Assembly: GCA_910585345.1 (NCBI GenBank)
Contig: CAJUDS010000005.1
Span: 96,102 to 160,101, forward strand
DNA length: 64,000 nt
Direction: 5' to 3'
From: an uncultured Lachnospiraceae bacterium
Lineage (GTDB): Bacteria > Bacillota > Clostridia > Lachnospirales > Lachnospiraceae
This document shows, in pieces, positions 41,013 through 50,093 of the stretch (the stretch's first letter is position 1; each line of letters starts with the position of its first letter). Both the position numbers and the translations under genes were made by a program. The notes beneath the pieces are model-generated. The model did not search any database. It was not told the DNA's origin and saw only the letters and a list, made by a program, of their open reading frames with translations.

Positions 41013-42559
41013 TGTTTGACGAGGAAAAGGCAAAGCGTACCGTTGATTTCATCAACTGCCTGAAACATACCAAGGGGAAGTGGCGGGGGCAGCCCTTTGA
41101 GCTGCTCCCGTGGCAGGAGGCCATCATCCGGGATGTGTTCGGCACGGTGAAGGAAAACGGGTACCGGCAGTACAACACTGCCTATGTGGAGATTCCAAAG
41201 AAAAACGGGAAATCGGAACTGGCGGCAGGCGTGGCTCTGTATATGACCTGCGGCGATAATGAGTGGGGCGCGGAGGTTTACGGCTGCGCCTCTGACCGCC
41301 AGCAGGCATCCATCGTCTTTGACGTGGCGGTGGATATGGTGGAGCAATGCCCCGCGCTGAAAAAGCGGATCAAGCCCGTCATGTCAGTGAAGCGGCTGGT
41401 GTATAAACCCACCAACAGTTTCTATCAGGTGCTTTCCGCGGAGGCATACACCAAGCATGGCCTGAATGTCCATGCGGTCATATTTGACGAGCTGCACAGC
41501 CAGCCGAACCGGGAATTATTCGATGTCATGACCAAAGGCTCCGGCGATGCGAGGACGCAGCCGCTGTTCTTTCTCATCACCACAGCAGGCACAGACCGCC
41601 ATTCCGTATGTTTCGAGCAGCACCAGAAGGCGGAGGACATCCTGCAGGGGAGGAAGATAGACCCTACATTCTATCCCGTCATCTACGGAGCGTCCGATGA
41701 TGCGGACTGGTCCTCGGAGGAAGTATGGAGGAAAGCGAACCCATCGCTTGGGCATACCATTGACATCGAGAAAGTACGGAATGCCTATCTGAGCGCGAAG
41801 GACAATCCGGCAGAGGAAAATATCTTCCGGCAGCTTAGATTGAACCAGTGGGTGAAGCAGTCCACAAGGTGGATGCAGATGGAAAAATGGGATGCCTGCG
41901 CTTTTCCCGTGGATGAGAGGGAAGTGCTTGGGCGGGAGTGTTACGGCGGGCTGGATTTATCCAGTTCCATTGACATCACCGCTTTTGTCCTGGTATTCCC
42001 TCCCCGGAACGATACGGAGAAATATATTTTACTTCCGTACTTCTGGATACCGGAAGAAAATATGCGCCTGCGTGTGCGCCGTGACCATGTGCCTTATGAT
42101 GTGTGGGAGAGACAGGGATTTTTGCAGACCACGGAAGGGAATGTGATCCACTATGGGTTTATTGAAAATTTCATTGATGATCTCGGAAAAAAGTTCCACA
42201 TCAAAGAGATTGCTTTCGACAGGTGGGGCGCGGTGCAGATGGTGCAGAACTTGGAGGGATTAGGCTTTACGGTGGTTCCTTTTGGGCAGGGTTTTAAGGA
42301 TATGTCGCCGCCCACCAAGCGGCTGATGGAGCTGGTGTTGGAGAAGAACATCGCCCACGGCGGGCATCCCGTCCTGCGTTGGATGATGGATAACATTTTC
42401 GTCCGCACGGACCCGGCAGGGAACATCAAGCCGGACAAGGAGAAATCCACGGAGAAGATTGACGGCGCAGTCGCCGCGATCATGGGATTAGACCGTGCAA
42501 TCAGGAATGAGGGCAGCACGGGCAGCGTGTATGACGAGAGGGGGATTTTGTCCTTTTAG
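41012..42559 (+). CDS. Terminase large subunit
   Basis: 515 residues, GTG start. Packaging ATPase/nuclease: Walker A VEIPKKNGKSELAAG at ~60-73, Walker B AVIFDELHSQ at ~155, coupling motif FLITTAGT, and RNase H-like nuclease residues starting GGLDLSSSIDITAF. The C-terminal part includes AFDRWGAVQMVQNLEGLGF. HK97-type lineage. Ends 15 bases before the moron promoter. Confidence 0.96.
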   Translation: MFDEEKAKRTVDFINCLKHTKGKWRGQPFELLPWQEAIIRDVFGTVKENGYRQYNTAYVEIPKKNGKSELAAGVALYMTCGDNEWGAEVYGCASDRQQASIVFDVAVDMVEQCPALKKRIKPVMSVKRLVYKPTNSFYQVLSAEAYTKHGLNVHAVIFDELHSQPNRELFDVMTKGSGDARTQPLFFLITTAGTDRHSVCFEQHQKAEDILQGRKIDPTFYPVIYGASDDADWSSEEVWRKANPSLGHTIDIEKVRNAYLSAKDNPAEENIFRQLRLNQWVKQSTRWMQMEKWDACAFPVDEREVLGRECYGGLDLSSSIDITAFVLVFPPRNDTEKYILLPYFWIPEENMRLRVRRDHVPYDVWERQGFLQTTEGNVIHYGFIENFIDDLGKKFHIKEIAFDRWGAVQMVQNLEGLGFTVVPFGQGFKDMSPPTKRLMELVLEKNIAHGGHPVLRWMMDNIFVRTDPAGNIKPDKEKSTEKIDGAVAAIMGLDRAIRNEGSTGSVYDERGILSF

Positions 42560-42573
42560 GATGGCAGGATTTA

Positions 42574-42582
42574 TGCTATACT
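42574..42582 (+). promoter_or_regulatory. Extended -10 promoter of the FRG moron
   Basis: TGCTATACT is a TGn-TATACT extended -10 placed just after the terminase stop and 30 bases before ATG 42613, so the FRG gene can be expressed independently of late transcription. Confidence 0.6.
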
Positions 42583-42612
42583 TGTCGAAAAGAAATCTGG
42601 AGGTTGAACGAT

Positions 42613-43494
42613 ATGCCGTTGTATGAGAAGAAACATGAATACCAAGAAATCCGTGTAAATACGCTGAAAGATATTAATGAAATCATTGTTGATTACAACA
42701 GCTTTTATAATTTGCCAAGACCGGGGATATCTGCCACTGATGATCCAACAGTTTATCTGCAAACCTTTTTTAGAGGACAAAGTGATGAATCATGGAAAAT
42801 ACGCGCCAGTATACAAGGTGTAAAAGAGCGGGAGAATGAAATATTATCTAATTTTGATTTGATGAATGATGGAAATCCATTTGATTTAATTGCATATGTT
42901 CAGCATTATAGGACAGGTACCAGATTTATTGATTTTACGACAGATAAAGATGTAGCCCTCTATTTTGCGTGTTCAGAAAATATGGATAGGGATGGCGCAT
43001 TATTTATGTGGTGTTATGCGCCACATAAAGCAGAATGGTATACAGCAAGTGTATTGGCGGAAGTAGCCCAAATAAAGAATGATTCCAAGATGTCGGTACA
43101 AGAGTTATCGGAACTGATGTTGAAAAAATACCCAAAGATTAAAGACGCATTTAAGGAAACGATAGAATTAAATACTGCTATTGTTTCATTCTTGGATCAT
43201 GGCTTTATGGCGGTTCCTCCTGAAACTGCTAAAGAAAGTAATTTACGGTTAAAGAGACAAAGCGGATGTTTTTATGTATGTGGAGTGGAATTTGTGCGTC
43301 CGTTAGAGGGTATGGCAAGAATCAGTTCACATGCGGGCTATAATATGTTTTACCCTCATTCAGTACAAATCCCGAAAGGATTGAAAAATGGAAATGCGTT
43401 GGTAAAAATAGTGATCTGTAAAGAACTAAAAGAAGAGATTTTAGAATATCTTGAAAAAAAGGGAATTACAAAAGAATATTTGTTACCAGATTGA
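42613..43494 (+). CDS. FRG-domain protein (moron, possible defence or toxin gene)
   Basis: 293 residues from ATG 42613, TGGAGG upstream. The FRG domain is shown by FFRGQSDESWKIRASIQG near the N-terminus and YVQHYRTGTRFIDFTTDKD with ALYFACSEN. The FRG signature (F-R-G and Q-H-x-x-x-T-R-x-x-D-x-T) is found in phage defence and toxin-like proteins, but its biochemical role is uncertain. It is clearly more AT-rich than the terminase and portal genes on either side, and it has its own promoter and a UUCG-loop terminator. This layout marks a moron that can be expressed in the lysogen. Confidence 0.88.
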   Translation: MPLYEKKHEYQEIRVNTLKDINEIIVDYNSFYNLPRPGISATDDPTVYLQTFFRGQSDESWKIRASIQGVKERENEILSNFDLMNDGNPFDLIAYVQHYRTGTRFIDFTTDKDVALYFACSENMDRDGALFMWCYAPHKAEWYTASVLAEVAQIKNDSKMSVQELSELMLKKYPKIKDAFKETIELNTAIVSFLDHGFMAVPPETAKESNLRLKRQSGCFYVCGVEFVRPLEGMARISSHAGYNMFYPHSVQIPKGLKNGNALVKIVICKELKEEILEYLEKKGITKEYLLPD

Positions 43495-43507
43495 TTTTTG
43501 GAATTAC

Positions 43508-43535
43508 AGCATCTCTTCGGAGGTGCTTTCTTTTT
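43508..43535 (+). terminator. UUCG-loop terminator after the FRG gene
   Basis: AGCATCTC-TTCG-GAGGTGCT with one G-U, then TTCTTTTT. It would end the moron transcript before the portal gene. Confidence 0.75.
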
Positions 43536-43556
43536 GCTCATTTTTAGGAGGTGCCT

Positions 43557-44828
43557 ATGAAACTACCATCCATTTTTGGAATGAGGGGTGCAAGGGATAA
43601 GCCAAAGGACAGCTACGGCGGTCAGGCTTATTCCTTTTTCTTTGGGAGAAGCACCAGCGGGAAAAATGTCAATGAGAGGACGGCAATGCAGACCACGGCT
43701 GTCTATTCCTGTGTGCGGATACTGGCGGAGGCCATTGCGTCTCTGCCAATCCATGTGTACCGCTATACGGAGACCGGAAAGGAGCGTGTGTATGACCATC
43801 CGCTCTATTATTTACTCCATGACGAGCCGAACCCGGAGATGACATCCTTCGTGTTCCGGGAGACGCTGATGAGCCACCTGCTGATATGGGGCAATGCCTA
43901 CGCACAGGTCATCCGTGACGGGAGCGGCAGGGTGCTTTCCCTGTACCCGCTCTTGCCGGACAAGATGGAGGTTGACCGTGACGAGCATGGGCGGCTCTTT
44001 TACACCTATACCCGGAATACCGATGAGAACCCCAACTTTTCCGAGTATGGGCGTGTGCGCCTTAAGCCGGAGGATGTGCTGCACATCCCCGGTCTTGGCT
44101 TTGATGGGCTGGTGGGGTATTCGCCCATCGCTATGGCGAAGAATGCGGTGGGCATGACGCTGGCCTGCGAGGAATATGGCGCGTCCTTTTTCGAGAACGG
44201 GGCGACACCGGGCGGGGTGCTGGAGCATCCGGGTGTGCTGAAAGACCCAACGAAGGTAAGGGAGAGCTGGCATTCCGTCTACGGTGGCTCCAGGAACGCC
44301 GGGAAGGTCGCCGTTTTAGAGGAGGGCATGAAGTACCAGCAGATCGGGATTCCCCCGGAGGAAGCACAGTTTTTGGAGACGCGGAAGTTCCAGATAGACG
44401 AGATCGCAAGGCTGTACCGCATCCCGCCGCACATGGTGGGGGATTTGGATAAGAGCAGCTTTTCCAACATCGAGCAGCAGTCTTTGGAATTCGTGAAATA
44501 TACCTTAGACCCGTGGGTGATCCGGTGGGAGCAGTCCATACAGAGGGCGTTATTTCTCCCGCAGGAGAAAAAAGAATATTTCGTGAAGATGAACGTGGAC
44601 GGCCTGCTCCGTGGCGACTACCAGAGCCGGATGAGCGGCTATGCGGTGGGGCGGCAGAACGGGTGGCTCTCCAGTAATGATATACGCGAGATGGAGAACA
44701 TGAACCTTATCCCGGAAGAGGAAGGAGGTAACCTCTACCTCATTAACGGAAATCTATGCCAATTAAAAGACGCAGGAATATTTGCCGGGAAGGGCGGTGG
44801 GCAGGAGAATCAGCCGCAGGAAAGATAA
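43557..44828 (+). CDS. Phage portal protein (HK97 type)
   Basis: 423 residues from ATG 43557 after TAGGAGGTGCCT. Contains AMQTTAVYSCVRILAEAIAS, EMTSFVFRETLMSHLLIWGN and FSNIEQQSLEFVKYTLDPWV, all typical of HK97-family portals. It forms the dodecameric ring through which DNA enters the capsid. Starts the late head operon together with the protease and capsid genes. Confidence 0.95.
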   Translation: MKLPSIFGMRGARDKPKDSYGGQAYSFFFGRSTSGKNVNERTAMQTTAVYSCVRILAEAIASLPIHVYRYTETGKERVYDHPLYYLLHDEPNPEMTSFVFRETLMSHLLIWGNAYAQVIRDGSGRVLSLYPLLPDKMEVDRDEHGRLFYTYTRNTDENPNFSEYGRVRLKPEDVLHIPGLGFDGLVGYSPIAMAKNAVGMTLACEEYGASFFENGATPGGVLEHPGVLKDPTKVRESWHSVYGGSRNAGKVAVLEEGMKYQQIGIPPEEAQFLETRKFQIDEIARLYRIPPHMVGDLDKSSFSNIEQQSLEFVKYTLDPWVIRWEQSIQRALFLPQEKKEYFVKMNVDGLLRGDYQSRMSGYAVGRQNGWLSSNDIREMENMNLIPEEEGGNLYLINGNLCQLKDAGIFAGKGGGQENQPQER

Positions 44829-44898
44829 CGGAATAAAGAAATAGAGACAGGCGGAATGTTCTGCCTGTTTTTCTATGCAGAAAGCGAGGTCAGCAGAA

Positions 44899-45609
44899 AT
44901 GAAAAGGAAGTTCTGGAACTGGATCAAAAATGACGCGGGCGGGGAGGAGGAGCGCACCCTCGTGCTGAACGGTGAGATTTCGGATGAAACGTGGTACGGG
45001 GATGAGGTGACGCCCGCCCTGTTCGCAAAGGAGCTGAATGCCGGGAGCGGCAACATCACCGTGTGGATCAATTCACCGGGCGGCGACGTATTCGCCGCAG
45101 CACAGATTTACAACATGCTCATGGAGTACAAAGGCGATGTGACCGTGAAGGTGGACGCACTGGCGGCTTCGGCAGCCTCCGTCATCGCTATGGCGGGCAC
45201 CACGGTGCTGATGTCGCCGCCAAGTTTAATGATGATCCACAATCCCATTACAGTAGCTATTGGTGATTCCAAGGAGATGCAGAAGGCGGGGGAGATGTTA
45301 AATGAAGTGAAAGAAAGCATCATGAACGCCTACGAGATCAAGACCGGGATGGACCGTAAGAAGATATCCCACCTCATGGATGCGGAATCTTGGTTTAACG
45401 CGAAGAAGGCCGTGGAGCTTGGCTTTGCGGACGGCATCCTGCACGGGAAGGAAGATACGGAAGAATCAGAGGATGCGGCTATGGAGGGCATGATGTTCTC
45501 CCGCACAGCGGTGACCAATTCCCTGCTGACCAAACTGCTCCCGAAAAAGCCGGAGGCAAAAGTACCCATAGAGCAGTTAGAGAAGCGTTTACAGTTATTA
45601 TCACATTAA
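44899..45609 (+). CDS. Capsid maturation protease (ClpP-like)
   Basis: 236 residues from ATG 44899 (MKRKFWNWIKNDAGG); ATG 44875 is an alternative. ClpP fold: INSPGGDVFAAAQIYNMLME, catalytic Ser in ALAASAASVIAMAG, His in LMMIHNP. The C-terminal tail is charged. Processes the capsid protein's N-terminal delta region during head assembly. Confidence 0.94.
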   Translation: MKRKFWNWIKNDAGGEEERTLVLNGEISDETWYGDEVTPALFAKELNAGSGNITVWINSPGGDVFAAAQIYNMLMEYKGDVTVKVDALAASAASVIAMAGTTVLMSPPSLMMIHNPITVAIGDSKEMQKAGEMLNEVKESIMNAYEIKTGMDRKKISHLMDAESWFNAKKAVELGFADGILHGKEDTEESEDAAMEGMMFSRTAVTNSLLTKLLPKKPEAKVPIEQLEKRLQLLSH

Positions 45610-45629
45610 ATTTATGGAGGGAAATGTTT

Positions 45630-46835
45630 ATGAGCAAGATTTTAGAACTGAGGGAGAAACGGGCAAAGGCATGGGAGGCGGCAAAGAAGTTCTTGGACAG
45701 CAAGCGCGGTGAGGACGGCCTGCTTTCCGCAGAGGACACCGCTGCCTATGAGAAGATGGAGAAGGAAGTGGTGGATTTGGGGAAGGAGATCGAGCGCCTG
45801 GAGCGGCAGGCCGCCATTGACGCGGAATTAAGCAAGCCCACATCCGAGCCGATCACCAATAAGCCTAACAACCACCCGGACGGGGAGGAAAAGACGGGCA
45901 GGGCAACGGACAATTACAGGAGGACGTTCTGGAACGCCATGCGCCGGAAGAACTTCTTCGATGTGGAGAACGCCCTGCAGGTGGGGACGGATTCCGAGGG
46001 CGGCTACCTTGTGCCGGACGAGTTCGAGCATACGCTGGTGGAGGCTTTGGAGGAAGAGAACTGTTTCCGCGGTCTTGCCACAGTCATCCAGACTTCCAGC
46101 GGCGACAGGAAAATCCCCGTTGTGGCATCCAAAGGCGAGGCGGCATGGATTGACGAGGAAGGGGCATACCCGGAATCGGATGATTCTTTCGGGCAGGTCT
46201 CCATCGGCGCTTTCAAGGTGGCGACCATGATCAAGGTATCGGATGAACTGTTAAATGACAACGTATTCAACTTAGAGGCTTACATCTCCAAGGAGTTCGG
46301 GCGCAGGATCGGCACCAAGGAGGAGGAAGCCTTTTTCATTGGGGACGGCAAGGGCAAGCCCACGGGCATCCTGAACGCCACGGGCGGCGCATCCGATGGC
46401 GTGACCACTTCCACGGCGAACATCACCTTTGATGACGTGATGGACCTTTTCTATTCCCTGAAAGCGCCTTACCGCAAAAAGGCTGTGTGGCTGCTGAATG
46501 ACACCACCGTGAAAGCCCTGCGGAAACTGAAAGATAACAACGGGAATTATATCTGGCAGCCTTCCGTGCAGGCGGGGGTGCCGGACATGATCTTAAACCG
46601 CCCTTACCACACTTCTTCCTATGTGCCGGAAATAGCGGCAGGCAGCAAGGTGATGGCGTTCGGTGACTTTTCCTATTACTGGATCGCTGACAGGCAGGGC
46701 AGGAGTTTCAAGCGTCTGAATGAACTGTTTGCGGCCACCGGGCAGGTGGGATTCCTTGCTTCACAGCGTGTGGACGGCAAGCTGATCCTTGCCGAAGCGG
46801 TAAAGACCATGACCGTGAAGAAAACTGCATCATAA
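45630..46835 (+). CDS. Major capsid protein (HK97 fold)
   Basis: 401 residues from ATG 45630 (GGAGGGAAATGTTT upstream). The first ~100 residues are a coiled-coil delta/scaffold domain (LELREKRAKAWEAAKKFLDS), expected to be removed by the upstream protease. The HK97 core follows (TDSEGGYLVPDEFEHTLVEA, SDELLNDNVFNLEAYISKEF, ending VGFLASQRVDGKLILAEAVK). Confidence 0.96.
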   Translation: MSKILELREKRAKAWEAAKKFLDSKRGEDGLLSAEDTAAYEKMEKEVVDLGKEIERLERQAAIDAELSKPTSEPITNKPNNHPDGEEKTGRATDNYRRTFWNAMRRKNFFDVENALQVGTDSEGGYLVPDEFEHTLVEALEEENCFRGLATVIQTSSGDRKIPVVASKGEAAWIDEEGAYPESDDSFGQVSIGAFKVATMIKVSDELLNDNVFNLEAYISKEFGRRIGTKEEEAFFIGDGKGKPTGILNATGGASDGVTTSTANITFDDVMDLFYSLKAPYRKKAVWLLNDTTVKALRKLKDNNGNYIWQPSVQAGVPDMILNRPYHTSSYVPEIAAGSKVMAFGDFSYYWIADRQGRSFKRLNELFAATGQVGFLASQRVDGKLILAEAVKTMTVKKTAS

Positions 46836-46852
46836 GAGGGGAGGCGGCATGG

Positions 46853-47131
46853 ATGGCAGTCCTGACATTGGAAGAGACGAAACAGTATCTCCGGGTGGAC
46901 AGTGCGGATGAGGATGATTTTATTTCGGGATTGATCCAGACCGGTGAAAACCTATGTGCGGATGTGGCACGGATGGAATTATCAGAACTGGAAGCGCATC
47001 TTCCTATGGTGCGGATTGCCGTCCTCTATGCCGCCGCCTACCTTTATGAACACCGGGAGCAGGCCGACCACGGGGAACTGGTGGGGACGCTGCGCTCCCT
47101 GCTGTTCGGCATACGGAAAGAGGTGTTCTGA
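46853..47131 (+). CDS. Head-tail connector protein (gp6-like)
   Basis: 92 residues: LTLEETKQYLRVDSADEDDF and helices typical of HK97 gp6-like adaptors that form a ring below the portal. Its stop overlaps the next start. Confidence 0.9.
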   Translation: MAVLTLEETKQYLRVDSADEDDFISGLIQTGENLCADVARMELSELEAHLPMVRIAVLYAAAYLYEHREQADHGELVGTLRSLLFGIRKEVF

Positions 47132-47463
47132 TGGCGCTTGGGGAATGGAAGGACAAAATCATCATTCAGAAAAGCGTGGCGGGCAATGATAAAGCCGGGA
47201 ATCACATTTTATCGTGGGTGGATTATTACACCTGCCACGCCTATGTGAACAACCTTTCCGGGAAGGAGTATTGGGAGGCGGCGCAGCTAAATGCGGAGAA
47301 GGAAGTGTTTTTCCTCATACGGTACTGTTCTGAGGTAAAAGAAATAGATACGGAGCATTTCCGCATTATCTTTCGGGGACAGGTGTATAACATCACATTT
47401 ATCGACAACGTGAAATATCAGAATAAAACCATAAAGCTGCGGGCGGCTTTGGAAAAGAGGTAA
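47131..47463 (+). CDS. Head-tail adaptor / head closure protein
   Basis: 110 residues: WKDKIIIQKSVAGNDKAGNH, then EYWEAAQLNAEKEVFFLIRY and FRIIFRGQVYNITFIDNVKY. SPP1 gp16-type head closure family. Translationally linked to the preceding gene. Confidence 0.9.
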   Translation: MALGEWKDKIIIQKSVAGNDKAGNHILSWVDYYTCHAYVNNLSGKEYWEAAQLNAEKEVFFLIRYCSEVKEIDTEHFRIIFRGQVYNITFIDNVKYQNKTIKLRAALEKR

Positions 47464-47465
47464 AA

Positions 47466-47849
47466 ATGTCTGAAAAGAAAGTATCCATCGAGCAGATGGC
47501 GGAGGCGGTCATGGACGGCCTCATTGAATATGCCGGGCTTGCCACGGACGTGATGAAGGACTGTGTGACCAAAGCCGGGAACACGGTGAAATCGGAAGTG
47601 AAAGCCAATGCCCCGGTTCGGACGGGGCAGTACAAAAAGGGATGGGCTGTGAAAAAGCAGAAAGAGACCGCCAATTCACTGGAACTGGTGGTGCATAACA
47701 AAAAGCGTTACCAGCTCACCCACCTTCTGGAGAAAGGCCATGCCAAGCGTGGCGGCGGGAGGGTGCGGGCATTCCCCCATATCGCCCCTGCGGAACAGGC
47801 GGGCATCCGGGAACTGGAGGAAGGCATCAAAAGGGGGCTGGAAGGATGA
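47466..47849 (+). CDS. HK97 gp10-like neck/tail protein
   Basis: 127 residues: VKSEVKANAPVRTGQYKKGW and YQLTHLLEKGHAKRGGGRVR with PHIAPAEQ are the HK97 gp10 signature. Required for joining head and tail. Overlaps the next gene by 4 bases. Confidence 0.93.
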   Translation: MSEKKVSIEQMAEAVMDGLIEYAGLATDVMKDCVTKAGNTVKSEVKANAPVRTGQYKKGWAVKKQKETANSLELVVHNKKRYQLTHLLEKGHAKRGGGRVRAFPHIAPAEQAGIRELEEGIKRGLEG

Positions 47850-48163
47850 GCCATGAAGAAGTAATGAAGATGATGGAGGAAATGGGGCTGCCCTTCGCCT
47901 ATGACCATTTCGTGGAAGGGGAAGCGCCGGAGCCGCCCTTCCTCGTATTTTTATATCCCAAAGCCGACAATTTCGCGGCGGATGGGATCGCGTATTTCAA
48001 AATAAACCAACTCGACATTGAACTGTACACCGATCTGAAAAATCCCGTTCTGGAAGAGACCATAGAGGCTGTCCTGTTGAAGCACGGTATTTTCTATGGC
48101 AAGAGCGAGACGTGGATTGAGTCGGAAAAGCTGTACGAAGTCTTGTATGAAATGGAGGTCTGA
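47846..48163 (+). CDS. Tail completion/terminator protein
   Basis: 105 residues: GLPFAYDHFVEGEAPEPPFL followed by FLYPKADNFAADGIAYFKIN and a final ESEKLYEVLYEMEV. Size and position between gp10 and the major tail protein fit the tail terminator family. Confidence 0.85.
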   Translation: MSHEEVMKMMEEMGLPFAYDHFVEGEAPEPPFLVFLYPKADNFAADGIAYFKINQLDIELYTDLKNPVLEETIEAVLLKHGIFYGKSETWIESEKLYEVLYEMEV

Positions 48164-48164
48164 A

Positions 48165-48761
48165 ATGAAGAACAACAATAAAGTGAAATTCAACATCTGC
48201 AACTGCCACTATGCTTTGCAGAAAACGCAGGAGAATGGGGAGATCGGATTCGAGAACCCGGTGGCAATGCCCGGTGCGGTCTCCATCGCCCTGGACCCCA
48301 ACGGTGAGCCGGAATCGTTCTATGCGGACGGCATCGAGTATTACATCATAGCCAACAACATGGGCTATGACGGCGACCTGGAACTGGCGCTCATCCCGGA
48401 GAGCTTCCGCACGGACGTGCTGAAGGAGGAAGCGGACAATAATGAGGTGCTGGTGGAGAACGCCCATTCCGAGACGGCGGCCTTTGCGCTGCTCTTTGAG
48501 TTTGACGGCGACATCCGCAAAATCCGCCATGTGCTGTATAACTGTTCCGCAAGCCGCCCCAAGATCGAGGGCAAGACCAATGAGGAGAGCCGGGAGGTGC
48601 AGACCGAGACGCTGACCATCAAGGCGCGCCCGCTGGCAAGCGGCTATGTGAAAGCCAAGACCGGGAATAAGACATCTGCGGAGACTTATGCGAACTGGTA
48701 TAAGAGCGTGTATCTGCCGGAACCAAAGGCAGTGGACGCGGACACAGAAGGACAGGGATGA
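48165..48761 (+). CDS. Major tail tube protein
   Basis: 198 residues from ATG 48165 (ATGGAGGTCTGAA upstream). MKNNNKVKFNICNCHYALQK, SIALDPNGEPESFYADGIEY and LALIPESFRTDVLKEEADNN are typical of clostridial phage major tail proteins that form the tail tube. Confidence 0.92.
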   Translation: MKNNNKVKFNICNCHYALQKTQENGEIGFENPVAMPGAVSIALDPNGEPESFYADGIEYYIIANNMGYDGDLELALIPESFRTDVLKEEADNNEVLVENAHSETAAFALLFEFDGDIRKIRHVLYNCSASRPKIEGKTNEESREVQTETLTIKARPLASGYVKAKTGNKTSAETYANWYKSVYLPEPKAVDADTEGQG

Positions 48762-48777
48762 AGGAGGCTGAAAGGAT

Positions 48778-49155
48778 ATGAGCATTGTAAGGAAGATAGA
48801 GATTGACGGGCAGGATGTACTTTTCAAGGCATCGGCGGCTATACCGCGCATTTACAGACTGAAATTTCAGCGTGACATTTATAAAGATTTGCGGATTCTG
48901 GAAAAGAGCATCGGTGAGGGGGATGAGGAAAATTCCAACCTCGATTTATTCTCTCTGGAGATGTTCGAGAATATCGCCTACACGATGGCAAAGCACGCCG
49001 ACCCAAGTATTCCCAATGAGGTGGACGAGTGGCTTGACGGATTCAACACCTTTTCCATTTACCAAGTCCTGCCGCAATTGATAGAACTGTGGGGACTGAA
49101 TGTAAAGACGGATGTTGAGGCTAAAAAAAACTTCGCCCAACTGAGCGGGAAATGA
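48778..49155 (+). CDS. Tail assembly chaperone (G-like, upstream frame)
   Basis: 125 residues. It sits between the tail tube and tape measure genes as tail chaperones do. Ends FAQLSGK-stop. Ten codons before the stop is an A-AAA-AAC slippery heptamer, and a second ORF lies in the -1 frame, the usual G/GT arrangement. Confidence 0.85.
   Translation: MSIVRKIEIDGQDVLFKASAAIPRIYRLKFQRDIYKDLRILEKSIGEGDEENSNLDLFSLEMFENIAYTMAKHADPSIPNEVDEWLDGFNTFSIYQVLPQLIELWGLNVKTDVEAKKNFAQLSGK
49125..49131 (+). promoter_or_regulatory. Candidate -1 ribosomal frameshift site (A AAA AAC)
   Basis: In zero frame the codons are AAA AAC preceded by A, inside a run of eight A. The -1 frame is open from here through the ORF starting 49152, so a slip would fuse the two tail chaperone parts. 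Confidence 0.65.
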
Positions 49156-49316
49156 CGACACCGCTGTTTTTACTGAGGTGTGTGCAGCTAGGTCTTTCCA
49201 TGTCTGATCTGGAACTGCTCTCCATCGGGCTTATCAATGATATGTATGCCGAGAGCAGGAACGACTCCTGCTCCTACGCAGTGCTTGGAACGCAACAGGA
49301 TATGGATTTATTTTAA
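49152..49316 (+). CDS. Tail assembly chaperone (T-like, -1 frame)
   Basis: 54 residues if started at ATG 49152, which overlaps the previous stop (ATGA): MTTPLFLLRCVQLGLSMSDL. In many siphoviruses this domain is made only as a frameshift fusion to the upstream protein and recruits the tape measure protein. Both independent start and frameshift are possible here. Confidence 0.75.
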   Translation: MTTPLFLLRCVQLGLSMSDLELLSIGLINDMYAESRNDSCSYAVLGTQQDMDLF

Positions 49317-49345
49317 TTGAAAAAACGGCCTTTTTCTGCTATGAT
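49317..49345 (+). promoter_or_regulatory. Promoter of the membrane-protein moron
   Basis: TTGAAA (49317-49322), 17-bp spacer, TATGAT (49340-49345), immediately after the tail chaperone stop. The near-palindrome GGCCTTTTTCTGC / GTAGAAAAAGGCT spans the -10, possibly an operator. Confidence 0.65.
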
Positions 49346-49488
49346 TAGTGGTAGAAAAAGGCTGTAAGTATGACTTACAAATCGGAATTTGTCGGGAAGT
49401 TGCAGAGAGCGTAAAATCGGAATATTGCTGCTATCAATATTTGAAAAATTGTGCTGATTTAACAGAAGTTTTTATAGGAGACACGAAT

Positions 49489-49866
49489 GTGATAACAGAA
49501 ATAATTTTTTCGGATTATTATAGAACATTTTTATTGTGTATATTATCTATTGGGGTTGTTTTTTTTATGCGAAATGCAAGTATAAGAAAAAAAGTACTTG
49601 CATTAGCAGGATACGAATTTATTGTATTTTTACTTTTTCTTTGGATATTTATTGTATGCATAATTTTTACTGAATTTGATTATGAATCAATAATAGCTAT
49701 TGTGCAATGGGAATTAAAGTGGATACTTTATTTTACAATAAGTATAATATTGCAGTTTGCAATGTACTATTTTTTCTGGAAAAAAAGTAAAATATTAAAG
49801 ATAGTGACTTTACTATTTAGTCTTATTATTGTTATTGTCCCATTGCATGTATTTGATTTTACTTGA
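49489..49866 (+). CDS. Small four-helix membrane protein (moron)
   Basis: About 125 residues from GTG 49489, which has TAGGAG 8 bases upstream. The frame is open from 49348, but that GTG lies upstream of the predicted transcript start. Four hydrophobic segments (around TFLLCILSIGVVFFM, YEFIVFLLFLWIFIVCIIF, WILYFTISIILQFAMYYFF and KIVTLLFSLIIVIVPL). It is strongly AT-rich beside GC-rich tail genes and has its own promoter and downstream terminators, so it is a lysogenic conversion or superinfection-exclusion candidate. No family recognised. Confidence 0.7.
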   Translation: MITEIIFSDYYRTFLLCILSIGVVFFMRNASIRKKVLALAGYEFIVFLLFLWIFIVCIIFTEFDYESIIAIVQWELKWILYFTISIILQFAMYYFFWKKSKILKIVTLLFSLIIVIVPLHVFDFT

Positions 49867-50048
49867 AATAACAAAATAAAAAAATGAAATCCGACAAATG
49901 CAAACTATAAAACAAATAGAGCAAACATAATCAGTTTATTTATATGCGTAATATTGTACAGACTTATGTGTATTGTATGAAAGAACGATAAAATTCCTGT
50001 TTGTAGGGATGATGTAACAGCGGATGAAAACTGAATATTTTTTACATA

Positions 50049-50079
50049 GGCACTTGCCATAACAGCAGGTGTCTTTTTT
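50049..50079 (+). terminator. Terminator 1 after membrane moron
   Basis: GGCACTTGC pairs with GCAGGTGTC (two G-U) around CATAACA, then TTTTTT. The preceding 49867-50040 stretch is AT-rich and has no credible ORF. Confidence 0.75.
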
Positions 50080-50093
50080 ATGCATTTTTTCAG

